Counted from the stretch's first letter, positions 25,782 through 34,551 are shown. The stretch is 64,000 bases of DNA from Pseudochelatococcus sp050946405 (GCF_050946405.1 NZ_JBMNUS010000012.1:1-64000), one strand, 5' to 3'. A program made the numbers and translations. The notes: generated by a model not told the origin, from the sequence alone.

Positions 25782-26171
25782 GAGAGACCTCCTCTTCGCG
25801 TTTGCGAGCGAGGCGAGCGGGCTGGCCGGTGAAGGCTGCGGTCTCGCCAGGCCCCGAAGGGTGGTCTGGTCAGTTCATGTGCTGGGCGGCTCGGCCGCCC
25901 GGCAAATCCTTCAGAACCTTCAGAGGGGCATCTTGAAAGATTTGCGCCCCTAAGTGGTTGTCCTGTATGTGTAATATATAATCTTTCAATTATTCAATAT
26001 TTCAATGGGTATCTCTCTCCTCATATTAAACCGCGCGCGCACACATAGATGGATAAGGGGTCCTCTTGAAAGATTGAAGGATTTGAAGGATTCGGTTTTT
26101 CCCTTTCGTTTCGGCTTCTTGGCGGTAGTTCGGCTTCAAGGGCCGCTTCAGGCGGATTGATGGATCTCCGG
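25782..26171. other. Intergenic region with TTGAAGGA-type repeats and hairpins
   Basis: The 390-bp gap between the RuvC-like and primase-polymerase genes holds no gene. It is unusually AT-rich for the prophage between 25960 and 26040. A strong hairpin GGGCGGC-TCG-GCCGCCC lies at 25884-25900. ATCTTGAAAGAT occurs at 25930-25941 and is flanked by AGGGGC/GCCCCT; ATCTTTCAA is at 25981-25989; and TTGAAAGA, TTGAAGGA, TTGAAGGA follow at 26066, 26074 and 26083. CTTCAGAACCTTCAG (25908-25922) carries the reverse form. Candidates are an operator array or a replication origin. Confidence 0.55.
26066..26090. repeat. Three tandem TTGAARGA iteron-like repeats
   Basis: TTGAAAGA (26066-26073), TTGAAGGA (26074-26081) and TTGAAGGA (26083-26090) follow each other with 0 and 1 base between. 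A related 11-bp word TCTTGAAAGAT starts at 26064 and reappears at 25931. They sit 80 bp beyond the end of the primase-polymerase gene. Confidence 0.55.
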
Positions 26172-28445
26172 TCACCCGCCCCACCGCGCCATCCGGTAAA
26201 CCATGGCCTGCTTGGTCGAGGAGCCGCGCATGCCGGTGGTGATGTCGCCGCTCTCGATCAGCGTCAGCAGGATTTCGTCGCGGTCGCGCGATTTCAGCCA
26301 TTGGGAAGCCCGGGTGATCTCGGATTTGGTGATCCCCTTGGGCCCGGCTGCGCGGACGATCTCCTTCAGCCGCTTCAGATGCGCCTCGGTCTCGGTGTCC
26401 GCCACATGGCGCTCGACCGCTTCCATGGTGCGCCGCGCGTAATGGCGCACGAAGCCGATGGCCCAATCCGCCGCGGTGATGTCGATCTCGGGGCGCACCG
26501 GATCGCGCCCGACAGCGACGATCAGCGCCAGCTTCAACGCGTTCTCTCCGATTCGGGCGAGAATGGCGGTGAAGGCCGTCCCGGCCGCTGCCCGCAGCTC
26601 CTCGGTCAAAGCATCGCTGAGGTCGGCAAACCGGGCGCGCGCAGCATCCGACATCGGCACGGTCATCGGGTTCACGGCTGTGTTCTGATCGGCGGTCTTG
26701 CCGCTCAGGTTGCCCTTCACGGCCCCGCCGCCGCTCGCGATCAGCTGGAGCGCCTTGATCAGTGTGGGCGGGGCTTGCCGGATGCCGACGGCGAGGTTCT
26801 CGTCCGGATAGTCCTCATCGCTCGGCAGGATCAGAAAGCGCGCGAGCGAGCCGTCGACCACATTCGCGCCCTGCAGCGCGCCCCAGAAATGCAGCGGCGT
26901 CGTGGTGCCATAGACGCAAAGGCAAGGCTGGTTGATGTCGCGCCGCTCGTTCGTGCCGTCGCGGTTCGCATATTCCGCCCCGAGGAAGATGCCGCCCGCG
27001 GCCGTGAACAGCTCGGTCATGTTGTCGAGGATCTCGGTGATATGGCGCGGGCTGCGCTTTCGGTCGGCGGCGGCCGAGAGGAACATCCCGAATTCGTCGA
27101 TCTGGAACAGGATCGCGGGTTGGCGATGGAGCGCGGTCAGAAGCCCCGCGCCGGAGGCAATCTTGTTGCCGCCGAGATGGTGGGCGAGACCCGCCTCGAA
27201 GAAGACCTCGTTGATGATCTCTCGGGCGTGGTTCTTGCCCGAGCCGCTGTCCGCGATCCCCACGACATAGAGGTTCGAACGCAGGTTGCTGGTCGTGCGA
27301 TACCGCCGCCCCATCAGCGCGCCGATGGCGCAGAGGCTGGCCCCGAGCGACAGAAGCGGCTGCGGCCTGCGGGCGGTGGCGAGCATGTAGCCGGTCAGCT
27401 CGCCGACAAGACCATCGGGAATGGTCAGGCTGAAGGTCGGCTTTTCCGGGCCGGCGACGGTGGACACGCTCCCCTCCAGCCGGGCCAGTAGATCTGCGGC
27501 CGGATGCGGGCCCTTCGGATCGAGGCTGCCATCAAGGCGCAAGGCAGCATCGGGCTGCCAGCCACGCTCCATGGCGAGGTGGTAGATCGTGCCCGCGCCG
27601 ATCCGGTCGGGCTTGAAGCTCGCCCAGGCGCGGGCCGTGGTCGCGGGCACATCCTTGGCCGCCTGGGCCGACCAGGTGGCAAAGACCTCACCGCCCTCAT
27701 CACCAAGAGCACCTTTCAACGCCATGCCGATGCGCATCCAGCTGTCGTAATCGAGCTCGTCATTCGGCAGCCAGTCGAGTGCCGACCGGATGGCGGGCAA
27801 TGTGCCGATCTGCCCGTGGTTGCGCAGGAGTGTGGCCGGTGCTGCAGAGCGCAGCCCGCGCTGACGCAAAGCCTCGGGCAGGATCGCATAGGCTTCCTCC
27901 AAAAAGGCCGCCGCCGCTTCCTTGGTGATTTCCGGAAGGTCGGTGATATCGAGATCGGCCAGCCCCTCGTCGGGCCAGACATAGGGCGCGCCGGTGTCGG
28001 GGTGATCGGCGTAGGCCAGAAACTGCTGCCCGAGGCAGAGCACCTCGAGAGGATGGCGCTTGATGCCCCGAAACGGTGCGGTCGTGCGATAGACCAGCAT
28101 ACGCTTCGGGGCGCGGCCGATGCGCAGCGCGGGCGTGTCGCCGAGGCGCGCCCGGGCCAGCGCCTCGATCTGCAATGCCAGTTCGGCGTCCGCCGCGATG
28201 TCGATATCGACCGCCGCTACCGCTCCACCGACGATGCCGATGCCGCAATCGGGCCAAGCAGCCCAGGTCGCGACCTCAACCTCCGTGGTCGGGCGTTCGG
28301 CATGGCGGTTCCATTCCGGGTAATCGGCCCAACCGCCGCGCTGGAACCGGCCTGGTTTCTTGGTGCCCGGGCCGATCGGCAGGATGGCATAGCCATTGGT
28401 GACGAGCCGCGCGCCGAAGCGCGTCATCCAGGACGTGTCGGCCAT
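26172..28445 (-). CDS. Bifunctional DNA primase-polymerase / DUF3987-type ATPase
   Basis: A 757-aa replication protein. The Prim-Pol domain (about 10-190) has the catalytic pair in AAVDIDIAADAE (D80, D82). A PriCT-like segment follows (about 235-300, LDYDSWMRIGMALKGALGDE), then a P-loop domain with GIADSGSGKNHA and a Walker B region ILFQIDEFG. The C-terminal part contains a winged-helix-like HLKRLKEIVRAAGPKGITKS. The combination marks a self-sufficient primase-helicase that starts phage or plasmid replication. The ATG at 28445 overlaps DUF6511 by one base; the frame is open upstream in nonsense sequence. Confidence 0.85.
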   Translation of the reverse strand: MADTSWMTRFGARLVTNGYAILPIGPGTKKPGRFQRGGWADYPEWNRHAERPTTEVEVATWAAWPDCGIGIVGGAVAAVDIDIAADAELALQIEALARARLGDTPALRIGRAPKRMLVYRTTAPFRGIKRHPLEVLCLGQQFLAYADHPDTGAPYVWPDEGLADLDITDLPEITKEAAAAFLEEAYAILPEALRQRGLRSAAPATLLRNHGQIGTLPAIRSALDWLPNDELDYDSWMRIGMALKGALGDEGGEVFATWSAQAAKDVPATTARAWASFKPDRIGAGTIYHLAMERGWQPDAALRLDGSLDPKGPHPAADLLARLEGSVSTVAGPEKPTFSLTIPDGLVGELTGYMLATARRPQPLLSLGASLCAIGALMGRRYRTTSNLRSNLYVVGIADSGSGKNHAREIINEVFFEAGLAHHLGGNKIASGAGLLTALHRQPAILFQIDEFGMFLSAAADRKRSPRHITEILDNMTELFTAAGGIFLGAEYANRDGTNERRDINQPCLCVYGTTTPLHFWGALQGANVVDGSLARFLILPSDEDYPDENLAVGIRQAPPTLIKALQLIASGGGAVKGNLSGKTADQNTAVNPMTVPMSDAARARFADLSDALTEELRAAAGTAFTAILARIGENALKLALIVAVGRDPVRPEIDITAADWAIGFVRHYARRTMEAVERHVADTETEAHLKRLKEIVRAAGPKGITKSEITRASQWLKSRDRDEILLTLIESGDITTGMRGSSTKQAMVYRMARWGG

Positions 28446-28831
28446 CAGAACGGCACCTCCGGCGCCATCGCGTCGAGCCGGTTGCGATCCTTCGCCGCCA
28501 GCGCGCGCAGGTGGTCGCAATAGCCGGTGACGACGGCATCGAGAAACCGGGCCCATTCCTCCTCGGACAGGGTCGCGAGGTCGGATTTGCCGATGGCTTC
28601 CAGATATTCGCCGCCCATCTGGCCGCCCGTGGCCATGGCCTCGGTCTCATTCGGGGTCGGATCGATCATGCCCTTCCTCCCATGGCAGAGGTCCTGACAG
28701 GCGCGGCTGCAGAACCGCTTGCGGCTGGCGTCGCGCCGCGGGTCGGTGCGGCGGAACCCCGGCTCGAACCAGCCAAAGCCGCGAGGTTCCCGGTGGCAGA
28801 CGGCGCAGAGGCCGGGGTCGGATGGGCGCAT
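28445..28831 (-). CDS. DUF6511 zinc-binding phage protein
   Basis: A 128-aa protein with a putative zinc site made of CAVCHREPRGFGWF and RFCSRACQDLCHG, followed by an acidic helical C-terminus. It matches the DUF6511 proteins between helicase and primase in alphaproteobacterial prophages. The first 166 bp overlap the 3' end of the helicase gene in another frame; the Cys motif lies inside the overlap, so the start is probably real. Confidence 0.72.
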   Translation of the reverse strand: MRPSDPGLCAVCHREPRGFGWFEPGFRRTDPRRDASRKRFCSRACQDLCHGRKGMIDPTPNETEAMATGGQMGGEYLEAIGKSDLATLSEEEWARFLDAVVTGYCDHLRALAAKDRNRLDAMAPEVPF

Positions 28832-30402
28832 GGGGCGAACCTGTAACCGGAGATCTCAAGATAGCGGCCCGAGGGGCGGACCGAGATGTCGCTGGGGCGC
28901 GCAAGCCGACTCGTCTGCGCGAGGGCCTCGGCCACGCTTATGGGCACGGGGCAGCCGGGCGCGCGCTTGCGCCACCACTCGACCGCCTTCTGGCGGGCAT
29001 AGCCCTGATGCTCGAGGCAGACCCATTCGCTGTAGGTGGCAAGGCCGCAGCTATAGGTCACCTTGAGCGACGGACGCCCGCCCGCCTTGTCGTGGCGGCT
29101 GTAGGAAACACCCGTGACCGGGAGCCATCGTTGCTTCGGCGAAAGCAGCGGCAGGGTGGCGGCCGTAGGGGCGATCTTCACCTCGCGCGCCGGGAAGACA
29201 TAGCCGCAATCCGGGCATTCCGTCGCCGAGAGCGCGATGATGCTGTCGCAGTCCGGGCAGACCTTGGTCGGCGCCTCGCCCCCGCCGCCATCAGCAGGGC
29301 GTTTGGGGCGCACGAGGTCGATCGGTCCGTGACGCCGGACATTGCCCGCGAAGTCCAGCACCAGGCAGTTTTCCTTTCCCGGCGCGAGGCGGGTGCCGCG
29401 CCCGACCATCTGCACATAGAGCCCGGCCGATTGCGTCGGGCGCAGCAGCGCGATCAGATCGACCCCCGGCGCGTTGAAGCCAGTGGTCAGCACGCCCATC
29501 GAGGCGAGCGCCCGGATTTCGCCGCGCTTGAAGGCGGCAAGGATCGCATCGCGCTCGTCCTTCGGCGTGTCGCCGAAGATCGTGCGGCAGCTGATGCCCT
29601 GGCGACCGAATTCCTCGGCCACATGGCGCGCATGCTCGACACCCGAGCAGAAGGCCAGCCAGGATTTCCGGTCACGGCCATGCTCGATGATTTCGGTGAC
29701 GGCCGCGCGGGTGATGGCATCCTGGTCGACCGCTGCCGCCAGATCGCGTGCAATGAAATCGCCAGCGCGGGTGCCCACCTTCGAGACGTCGAGCCGGGTG
29801 GCGGGCTGCTTCGAGACCAGAGGGCTCAGATACCCCGCGTCGATCAGCTCGCGGACCGGGGCCTCATAGGCGATTTCGGTGAAGAGCGCATTTTGCCCCT
29901 CATGCAGCATCCCGCAATCGAGCCGGAACGGCGTGGCGGTCAGCCCGATCACCTTCAGTGCCGGGTTGATCGCCTTCAGCGCGTCGAGGAAGCGCCGATA
30001 CATCGTGCTCGACTTGCCGGGGATCAGATGCGCCTCGTCGATCAGCACCAGATCGGTGTGGCCGATCTCGGCCGCGCGGCGGTGGATCGACTGGATGCCG
30101 GCGAAGAGGATCCGCGCCTGAGCTTCGCGCTTGCCGAGGCCCGCCGAATAGATGCCCGAGGGCGCATCGGGCCAGAGGCCGATCATCTCGGCGTGGTTCT
30201 GCGCGATCAGCTCGCGGACATGGGTTACGATCAGGATGCGCTGATCGGGCCAGGCCTTCAGCACGCCCTCGATGAAGGACGCCATGACGAGCGACTTGCC
30301 GCCCGCGGTCGGAATGACCACCAGCGGATTGCCGGTGTGGGCTTGGAAATAGCCGTAGATCGCGGTGATCGCGGCCTGTTGATAGGGGCGCAGGGTCAGC
30401 AT
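28666..30402 (-). CDS. DEAD/DEAH-box SF2 helicase
   Basis: A 578-aa helicase: Q-like LRPYQQAAITAIYGYF, Walker A PTAGGKS (31-37), DEAH at 122-125, motif III GLTATPFR, motif VI VQMVGRGTRLAPGK. A zinc ribbon CPDCDSIIALSATECPDCG follows the helicase core. The last 55 residues are an Ala/Ser/Pro-rich tail encoded in the overlap with DUF6511. It probably unwinds DNA in phage replication or recombination. The start at 30402 is 7 bp inside the preceding nuclease gene. Confidence 0.9.
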   Translation of the reverse strand: MLTLRPYQQAAITAIYGYFQAHTGNPLVVIPTAGGKSLVMASFIEGVLKAWPDQRILIVTHVRELIAQNHAEMIGLWPDAPSGIYSAGLGKREAQARILFAGIQSIHRRAAEIGHTDLVLIDEAHLIPGKSSTMYRRFLDALKAINPALKVIGLTATPFRLDCGMLHEGQNALFTEIAYEAPVRELIDAGYLSPLVSKQPATRLDVSKVGTRAGDFIARDLAAAVDQDAITRAAVTEIIEHGRDRKSWLAFCSGVEHARHVAEEFGRQGISCRTIFGDTPKDERDAILAAFKRGEIRALASMGVLTTGFNAPGVDLIALLRPTQSAGLYVQMVGRGTRLAPGKENCLVLDFAGNVRRHGPIDLVRPKRPADGGGGEAPTKVCPDCDSIIALSATECPDCGYVFPAREVKIAPTAATLPLLSPKQRWLPVTGVSYSRHDKAGGRPSLKVTYSCGLATYSEWVCLEHQGYARQKAVEWWRKRAPGCPVPISVAEALAQTSRLARPSDISVRPSGRYLEISGYRFAPCAHPTPASAPSATGNLAALAGSSRGSAAPTRGATPAASGSAAAPVRTSAMGGRA

Positions 30403-31340
30403 GGCGCGGCCTCCGGGGAACGAGCGTCGTTGGTCCAGGTCGAGCCATCGGCCATGCGGTAGGTGACGACATCGTCGCCCGCATCGATGACCTCGCCCGG
30501 GATGAGATCGGGGATGAAGAGATGGCGGCCGCAGGCGGCGCGCTGCTCCGCCTTGGGCAGCATCCGGTCGTGCCGCGCGCAGTGCCAACCAAGGTCGACC
30601 GGCGTTGCATGCAGGCAGGACCGGCAGGTCACTGCGGCCCCTCCGCCGTCATGGCAGGCCGCATGGTGATCGCAGAACCGGCATTCGAACCAGGCCGGGT
30701 CCTCGCTGATCCGCGCGGGCGGATGCTGGGCGAAGATGATGCGCCCGGCCTTTTCCAGCAGGCGCTCGGCCATGGCGCGGTCCGCCTCGATGCGCTCGAC
30801 ATGCAGCGCGTCGGTATCCTTGCAGACCGCGACGTACATGGCGCGGGTGATCCCCGTCAGGTGCATGTAGATCTGCATCTGCGCGGCGTGCTGGGGCTTC
30901 GCCAGAACGACGCCCTTGGCGGTCAACTCGTTGAAGCTTTTGACCGAATGGGTCTTGAACTCCAGCACATGCCAGGTCTTCGGCGCCTCCAGGAGCCCGA
31001 GGGCCACGCCGTCGAGCGAGCCACCGAAATGGCCGCCATGGTCCTCGACCCGGAACTGGCGGCCGGTCTCGGGATCGACTTCGAGCACGGTCGCCCCGGT
31101 GGCACGCAGGTTGCGCACGAGCCGGTCCTCTTCCAGCTGACCCGTCTCGAAAAGGCGCAGCAGGCGGCCGGAATGGCGCGCGGGCGTGATCCAGCGGAAA
31201 TCATACCAGAGCGCCCGGGCACAGGATTTGCCGATGATCGAGGCGCCGAGGTGATCGCGGAAACCGTCGCCTTGGCGGGCCTCATAGTCGGCATAGATCG
31301 CCGTCAGCGTCGGCGTGGGGGCTTCGGGTAGCTCTGCCAT
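30396..31340 (-). CDS. PD-(D/E)XK (RecB/Cas4-like) nuclease
   Basis: A 314-aa nuclease: GGSLDGVALGLLEAPKTWHV then LEFKTHS gives the D...ExK core, and QHAAQMQIYMHLTG is the following helix. Cysteines at CARALW, FECRFCDHHAACHDG and CRSCLHATP suggest an iron-sulfur or zinc cluster as in Cas4/AddB nucleases. It may process DNA ends with the neighbouring Sak4-like ATPase. The ATG at 31340 overlaps the upstream stop by one base. Confidence 0.82.
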   Translation of the reverse strand: MAELPEAPTPTLTAIYADYEARQGDGFRDHLGASIIGKSCARALWYDFRWITPARHSGRLLRLFETGQLEEDRLVRNLRATGATVLEVDPETGRQFRVEDHGGHFGGSLDGVALGLLEAPKTWHVLEFKTHSVKSFNELTAKGVVLAKPQHAAQMQIYMHLTGITRAMYVAVCKDTDALHVERIEADRAMAERLLEKAGRIIFAQHPPARISEDPAWFECRFCDHHAACHDGGGAAVTCRSCLHATPVDLGWHCARHDRMLPKAEQRAACGRHLFIPDLIPGEVIDAGDDVVTYRMADGSTWTNDARSPEAAPC

Positions 31341-31702
31341 CACAGACCCTCCCGTTCACTGCGGGCCTGCGCCTCGGCCAGAATGCCATCCCAGGTCTCG
31401 GGGTCATGGCGTTCGCGCAGAATGCCGATCAGCGCGTCCTTGAGCTTTTCGCGGCGGCGGCGGCCGGTGCCTTGGGCGAGCAGTTCCGCGCGCTCGCGGC
31501 ACAGGTGGCGGAGCGCCGTGCGGGCCCGGTGGAACCAGTCCGGGTCGATCGGCTTCTGGCCGCGCTGGCGGGCCAGATCGGCCGTCGCGATCTGCGTGCG
31601 GATCTTGGCGATGGCATCGTCGAGTTCGATCAGCCGCCGCTGGTCTTCAGGCAAGCCTGGGCTGTTCACGGCCACGGGGGCCGCGTTGATCATGTCAGTC
31701 AT
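31340..31702 (-). CDS. Hypothetical helical phage protein
   Basis: A 120-aa protein, mostly charged helices (DQRRLIELDDAIAKIRTQIA; RTALRHLCRERAELLAQGTG). No domain recognised. It lies within the early recombination operon and probably serves as a small accessory factor; this is inferred from position only. Confidence 0.65.
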   Translation of the reverse strand: MTDMINAAPVAVNSPGLPEDQRRLIELDDAIAKIRTQIATADLARQRGQKPIDPDWFHRARTALRHLCRERAELLAQGTGRRRREKLKDALIGILRERHDPETWDGILAEAQARSEREGL

Positions 31703-31766
31703 GGGAATTTCCTCAGATGGGGTTGCGCGCTGCCCCGTCAGTCAGGGCGCAGGGCAGCGCGAAGGA

Positions 31767-32267
31767 TCAGCCCTTCTTGTTCCAGGGCGCGGAGGCCATT
31801 TTCGGCGGCACCGAAGAGCCGGCCGGATCGGGCGCGGGCCTCAATGGACGGGCGGCCGGGGCCGAACTCCGCTCGGGCGGCAGGTAGGCAATCGCGTTGC
31901 TCTCGCCGTAGCCGTTCTTTGGCGGCCGGATTTTCACCTGGATCGTCATGGGGATCAGGTGTAGCTCCTCGCTGTCGCTGACATGCATCCGGCCCGTGGC
32001 GTGGCAGATCGCCGAGAGCGTGCGCTGCGCGATTTCCACCGTGGTCGGGTTCGGGTTCACCAGGTTCAGCTGGTCGAAGATCTTCCGGCCCTTGTGCTCG
32101 CCCTCAAGGATGTCGAGCATCAGCCAGAGGAACTGGCCCATGCCGTTCTTGGTGACGCGCATCTCGCTCTCGACGATCTGGGCGCGGTATTTGCCTGCGG
32201 GCAAAAGCTCGTAGGCGGTGGTGGGCTCGACGCTGGTGGCGTCGAAGGGCGTGTCGAAACGTGCCAT
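31767..32267 (-). CDS. DUF669 protein (probable ssDNA-binding partner)
   Basis: A 166-aa DUF669 protein: YELLPAGKYRAQIVESEMRV, then GQFLWLMLDILEGEHKGRKI, and a Pro/Ala-rich tail ending in SAPWNKKG. DUF669 proteins accompany phage annealing systems and have an OB-like strand pattern. Its place beside the Sak4-like ATPase supports a role in single-strand annealing. Confidence 0.82.
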   Translation of the reverse strand: MARFDTPFDATSVEPTTAYELLPAGKYRAQIVESEMRVTKNGMGQFLWLMLDILEGEHKGRKIFDQLNLVNPNPTTVEIAQRTLSAICHATGRMHVSDSEELHLIPMTIQVKIRPPKNGYGESNAIAYLPPERSSAPAARPLRPAPDPAGSSVPPKMASAPWNKKG

Positions 32268-32286
32268 GGTCTTGTCCTTGTTCAGT

Positions 32287-33033
32287 TCATTGGGATTGGG
32301 GCATGGCCGCGAGCAACTCCGACCACATCAGCGGCAGGGTTTCGGCCAAGCCGTAACGGTTCTTGGCGAGAAAGGCGGGGCGCTCTTCGGTGTGCATGAC
32401 GCGCGCACCGGACCCGAGCGCCCGGGTCACCTTCTTGTTGAAGCCGACATCGGATTTCGCGACCGAGATCTGATAGTTGGCGAAGAGCACCACGTCCGAA
32501 TGCTCCTGCAGCAGCGCCGAGGCGCGGCTCTGCAGCTTGATCACATAGCGGTCGTAGGGCTCGTGCTCGGGGCTGTCGAAACGCTTGATGTCGGTATGGG
32601 CGATCTGGATGACCACCATGCCCTTGCGGTCGCGCAGCGCATTGAGCCGGTCGAGATATTCGCGCCAGATGGTCAGCGCCTCGGCATAGCCCTTGCCGAA
32701 CCCCGGCGCCTCGATCGAGGCCCAGCCGTTGCGCTTGCAGGCCTCGGCCCAGATCAGCGGCTCCAGCCAGTCGACGCTGTCAACGACGACCGTGCCGAAA
32801 TCGTGGTCCTCGTTCAGCAGCGCATCCAGCGCCTCGGCCACCTCCGCATAACTGGTCGCGAGCGGAAAATGCGGCACCTGCAGCTTGCCCAGACCATCCT
32901 CGGTCATGAGGAAGACGGGCCGGTCGGCATCGGCCGCGAAGGTGGATTTTCCCACCCCGGCCACGCCGTGGATCAGGATGCGCGGCGGGGTCAGCACCGA
33001 GGACGTGCGCAGGGACGCGAGCGAAATGGCCAT
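32287..33033 (-). CDS. Sak4-like recombination ATPase (phage nucleotide-binding)
   Basis: A 248-aa RecA-fold ATPase. Walker A is GVAGVGKS (23-30), Walker B FGTVVVDSVDWLEPL, and motif-like GMVVIQIAHTDIKRF follows. It belongs to the Sak4-type phage annealing ATPases that act with DUF669 and a nuclease. It overlaps the preceding small gene by one base. Confidence 0.85.
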   Translation of the reverse strand: MAISLASLRTSSVLTPPRILIHGVAGVGKSTFAADADRPVFLMTEDGLGKLQVPHFPLATSYAEVAEALDALLNEDHDFGTVVVDSVDWLEPLIWAEACKRNGWASIEAPGFGKGYAEALTIWREYLDRLNALRDRKGMVVIQIAHTDIKRFDSPEHEPYDRYVIKLQSRASALLQEHSDVVLFANYQISVAKSDVGFNKKVTRALGSGARVMHTEERPAFLAKNRYGLAETLPLMWSELLAAMPQSQ

Positions 33034-33518
33034 CAGCGCACCTCCTCGTTCAGCACGAGGCGGAACTTCGGCTTGCCGGTGCGGACCGTGCGCGCGGGCT
33101 CGAAGCCCTTGCGCCAGCTTTCCGGCAGCGCCGTGTATTTGCGTTCGGACACCGACAGCTTGGTTTCGATGAATTCCGCCGGGTCCTCGCCCGCCGCGGC
33201 GATGTTCTCGGCGATCTGCGCCAGCAACGCCTGATCCCAGTCGATGCGCTTGGGCAGTTCGGCGATCACGGTGACGCCGTCATCCTCGAACCGGATCGTG
33301 CCGGTGTCCTTGCCCGCCTCCTGGCGGGTGTCCTGGGCGCGGTCGGCGTATTTCAGAGAGATGGCGCCGTCGAGCCAGTCCGCGACCGACTTCGCCTGCG
33401 TCAGTTGCTCGTCCGCCGCGCCTTTCAACAGGGCGAGCTGATCGGCGGGCAGCGCTGCGATCTGGCCCACCGGCATGCTGTGGATATCGGCCAGGGTGAT
33501 GTGATTGGAGATCGTCAT
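33033..33518 (-). CDS. Hypothetical protein of the recombination module
   Basis: A 161-aa protein (TISNHITLADIHSMPVGQIA ...). The first half is helical with DQLALLKGAADEQLTQAKSV, and the second ends in a basic strand TVRTGKPKFRLVLNEEVR. It is regularly found upstream of Sak4-like ATPases. The ATG at 33518 follows GAGGGGGCGG; the open frame runs 144 bp further without coding character. Confidence 0.68.
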   Translation of the reverse strand: MTISNHITLADIHSMPVGQIAALPADQLALLKGAADEQLTQAKSVADWLDGAISLKYADRAQDTRQEAGKDTGTIRFEDDGVTVIAELPKRIDWDQALLAQIAENIAAAGEDPAEFIETKLSVSERKYTALPESWRKGFEPARTVRTGKPKFRLVLNEEVR

Positions 33519-33529
33519 GTTCCGCCCCC

Positions 33530-33739
33530 TCACGCCGACATCGGACGATGGGGTTCGTGATCCACGCCGCGGATCTGTTCCGCCTCGAAGGCCTCGACAT
33601 CCTCGAGCCGGTAGATCACCCGGCCGCCGAGCTTGATGAATTTCGGGCCTTCGCCCGTCCACCGCCAGCGCTCCAGCGTGCGGTGCGAAATGTTCCAGCG
33701 AGCCGCCAGCTCGATCTGGGAAAGGTGCCTGGTCGCCAT
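33530..33739 (-). CDS. AlpA/excisionase-like helix-turn-helix protein
   Basis: A 69-aa DNA-binding protein: ATRHLSQIELAARWNISHRT then LERWRWTGEGPKFIKLGG and the wing RVIYRLEDVEAF, the MerR-like fold of phage excisionases (HTH_17). It is the first gene of the leftward early operon, 11 bp upstream of the next gene. It may be the recombination directionality factor for the serine recombinase or an early regulator. Confidence 0.78.
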   Translation of the reverse strand: MATRHLSQIELAARWNISHRTLERWRWTGEGPKFIKLGGRVIYRLEDVEAFEAEQIRGVDHEPHRPMSA

Positions 33740-33845
33740 GTGAACCTCCTTGGGATTTCTGCGAACGCTTGCGGGTTCAACATGGCGGAGGGCGTGGGAG
33801 GGCTTAGGGAGGCGAAGGGGGGGCGTTCGGGGAGGAATTGAGTTC

Positions 33846-33872
33846 GTCAGAAAAATCCTCTACTTTTCTGAC
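33846..33872. promoter_or_regulatory. Inverted repeat, probable DUF6088 operator
   Basis: GTCAGAAAA (33846-33854) and TTTTCTGAC (33864-33872) are a perfect 9-bp inverted repeat with a 9-bp spacer, 28 bp upstream of the DUF6088 ATG. AbiEi-type antitoxins repress their own promoters at inverted repeats, so an autoregulatory site is likely. Confidence 0.6.
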
Positions 33873-33899
33873 AAGAAAAAGCCTGCAACGACCGCCCAA

Positions 33900-34511
33900 A
33901 TGACTGCAATTTCTGATAAAATGCTGAAGCGGATTTCCTCAAAAGGCCGTGGGAAGTGGGTTTGCACACCCAAAGACTTCCTCGACATCGGCAGCCGTGA
34001 TGCTGTCGATAAGGCGTTGTCGCGATTGACAAAGAACGGTGACCTCCGTCGCATCGGCCGAGGGCTTTATGATCTGCCCCGCACCAGCGGCGTCCTTAAG
34101 CGGCCTGCACCAGTCGATATTGAAAAGGCGGTCGCCGCCATCGCGAGGCGTGACGGTGTCCGCATCATGCCCGATGGCATCTTCGCAGCGAACCAGCTGG
34201 GCCTGACCAACGCGGTTCCAGCGAAGACAAGCTATGTGACGGACGGGCCGACGCGAGACGTGAAAATTGGCAGTCGCACCATCCATCTGCGGCATGCGAG
34301 CCCGAGTGTGATGGCTTGGACAGGCAGGACCTCTGCGCCCGTTGCGCAGGCACTGCTCTGGCTCGGATCAAAAGCAGCGTCGGACACTCGGGTTGTGACC
34401 ACGCTAATGCACAAGCTGCCAGATGCAGTGAAAAGGGATCTCCTCCACTATAGCAATGGCCTGCCGAGCTGGGCATTGCCTATCGTGCAGAGCATTATGG
34501 AGGTGGAATAG
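33900..34511 (+). CDS. DUF6088 protein (AbiEi-like, possible antitoxin)
   Basis: A 203-aa protein with an N-terminal winged helix (ISDKMLKRISSKGRGKWVCT; DAVDKALSRLTKNGDLRRIG; RGLYDLPR) and the DUF6088/AbiEi_3-like C-terminal part (ARRDGVRIMPDGIFAANQLG). Relatives are antitoxins of type IV AbiE systems. No AbiEii nucleotidyltransferase follows, so it is an orphan here. It is divergent from the phage early operon and might repress it too. The ATG at 33900 is preferred over a start at 33750, which gives Arg-rich nonsense. Confidence 0.78.
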   Translation: MTAISDKMLKRISSKGRGKWVCTPKDFLDIGSRDAVDKALSRLTKNGDLRRIGRGLYDLPRTSGVLKRPAPVDIEKAVAAIARRDGVRIMPDGIFAANQLGLTNAVPAKTSYVTDGPTRDVKIGSRTIHLRHASPSVMAWTGRTSAPVAQALLWLGSKAASDTRVVTTLMHKLPDAVKRDLLHYSNGLPSWALPIVQSIMEVE

Positions 34512-34551
34512 ACGAAGGCTGCCTTTTTCGGGCAGATCGAGAACAGCGCAA

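Larger units (their letters stand above)
69..33739. mobile_element. Siphovirus-type prophage, structural, lysis and replication modules
   Basis: The span holds a full virion gene set (terminase, portal, protease-capsid, head-tail, tail tube, tape measure, tail tip), lysis genes and a replication/recombination block in compact, overlapping operons. The tail genes are of the alphaproteobacterial GTA-like type, but the lambda-type GpA terminase, lysis genes and replication block argue for a phage rather than a domesticated GTA. No attachment repeats were found. The right limit may extend to the serine recombinase cassette ending at 40949. No CI-type repressor was recognised inside the core. Confidence 0.8.
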
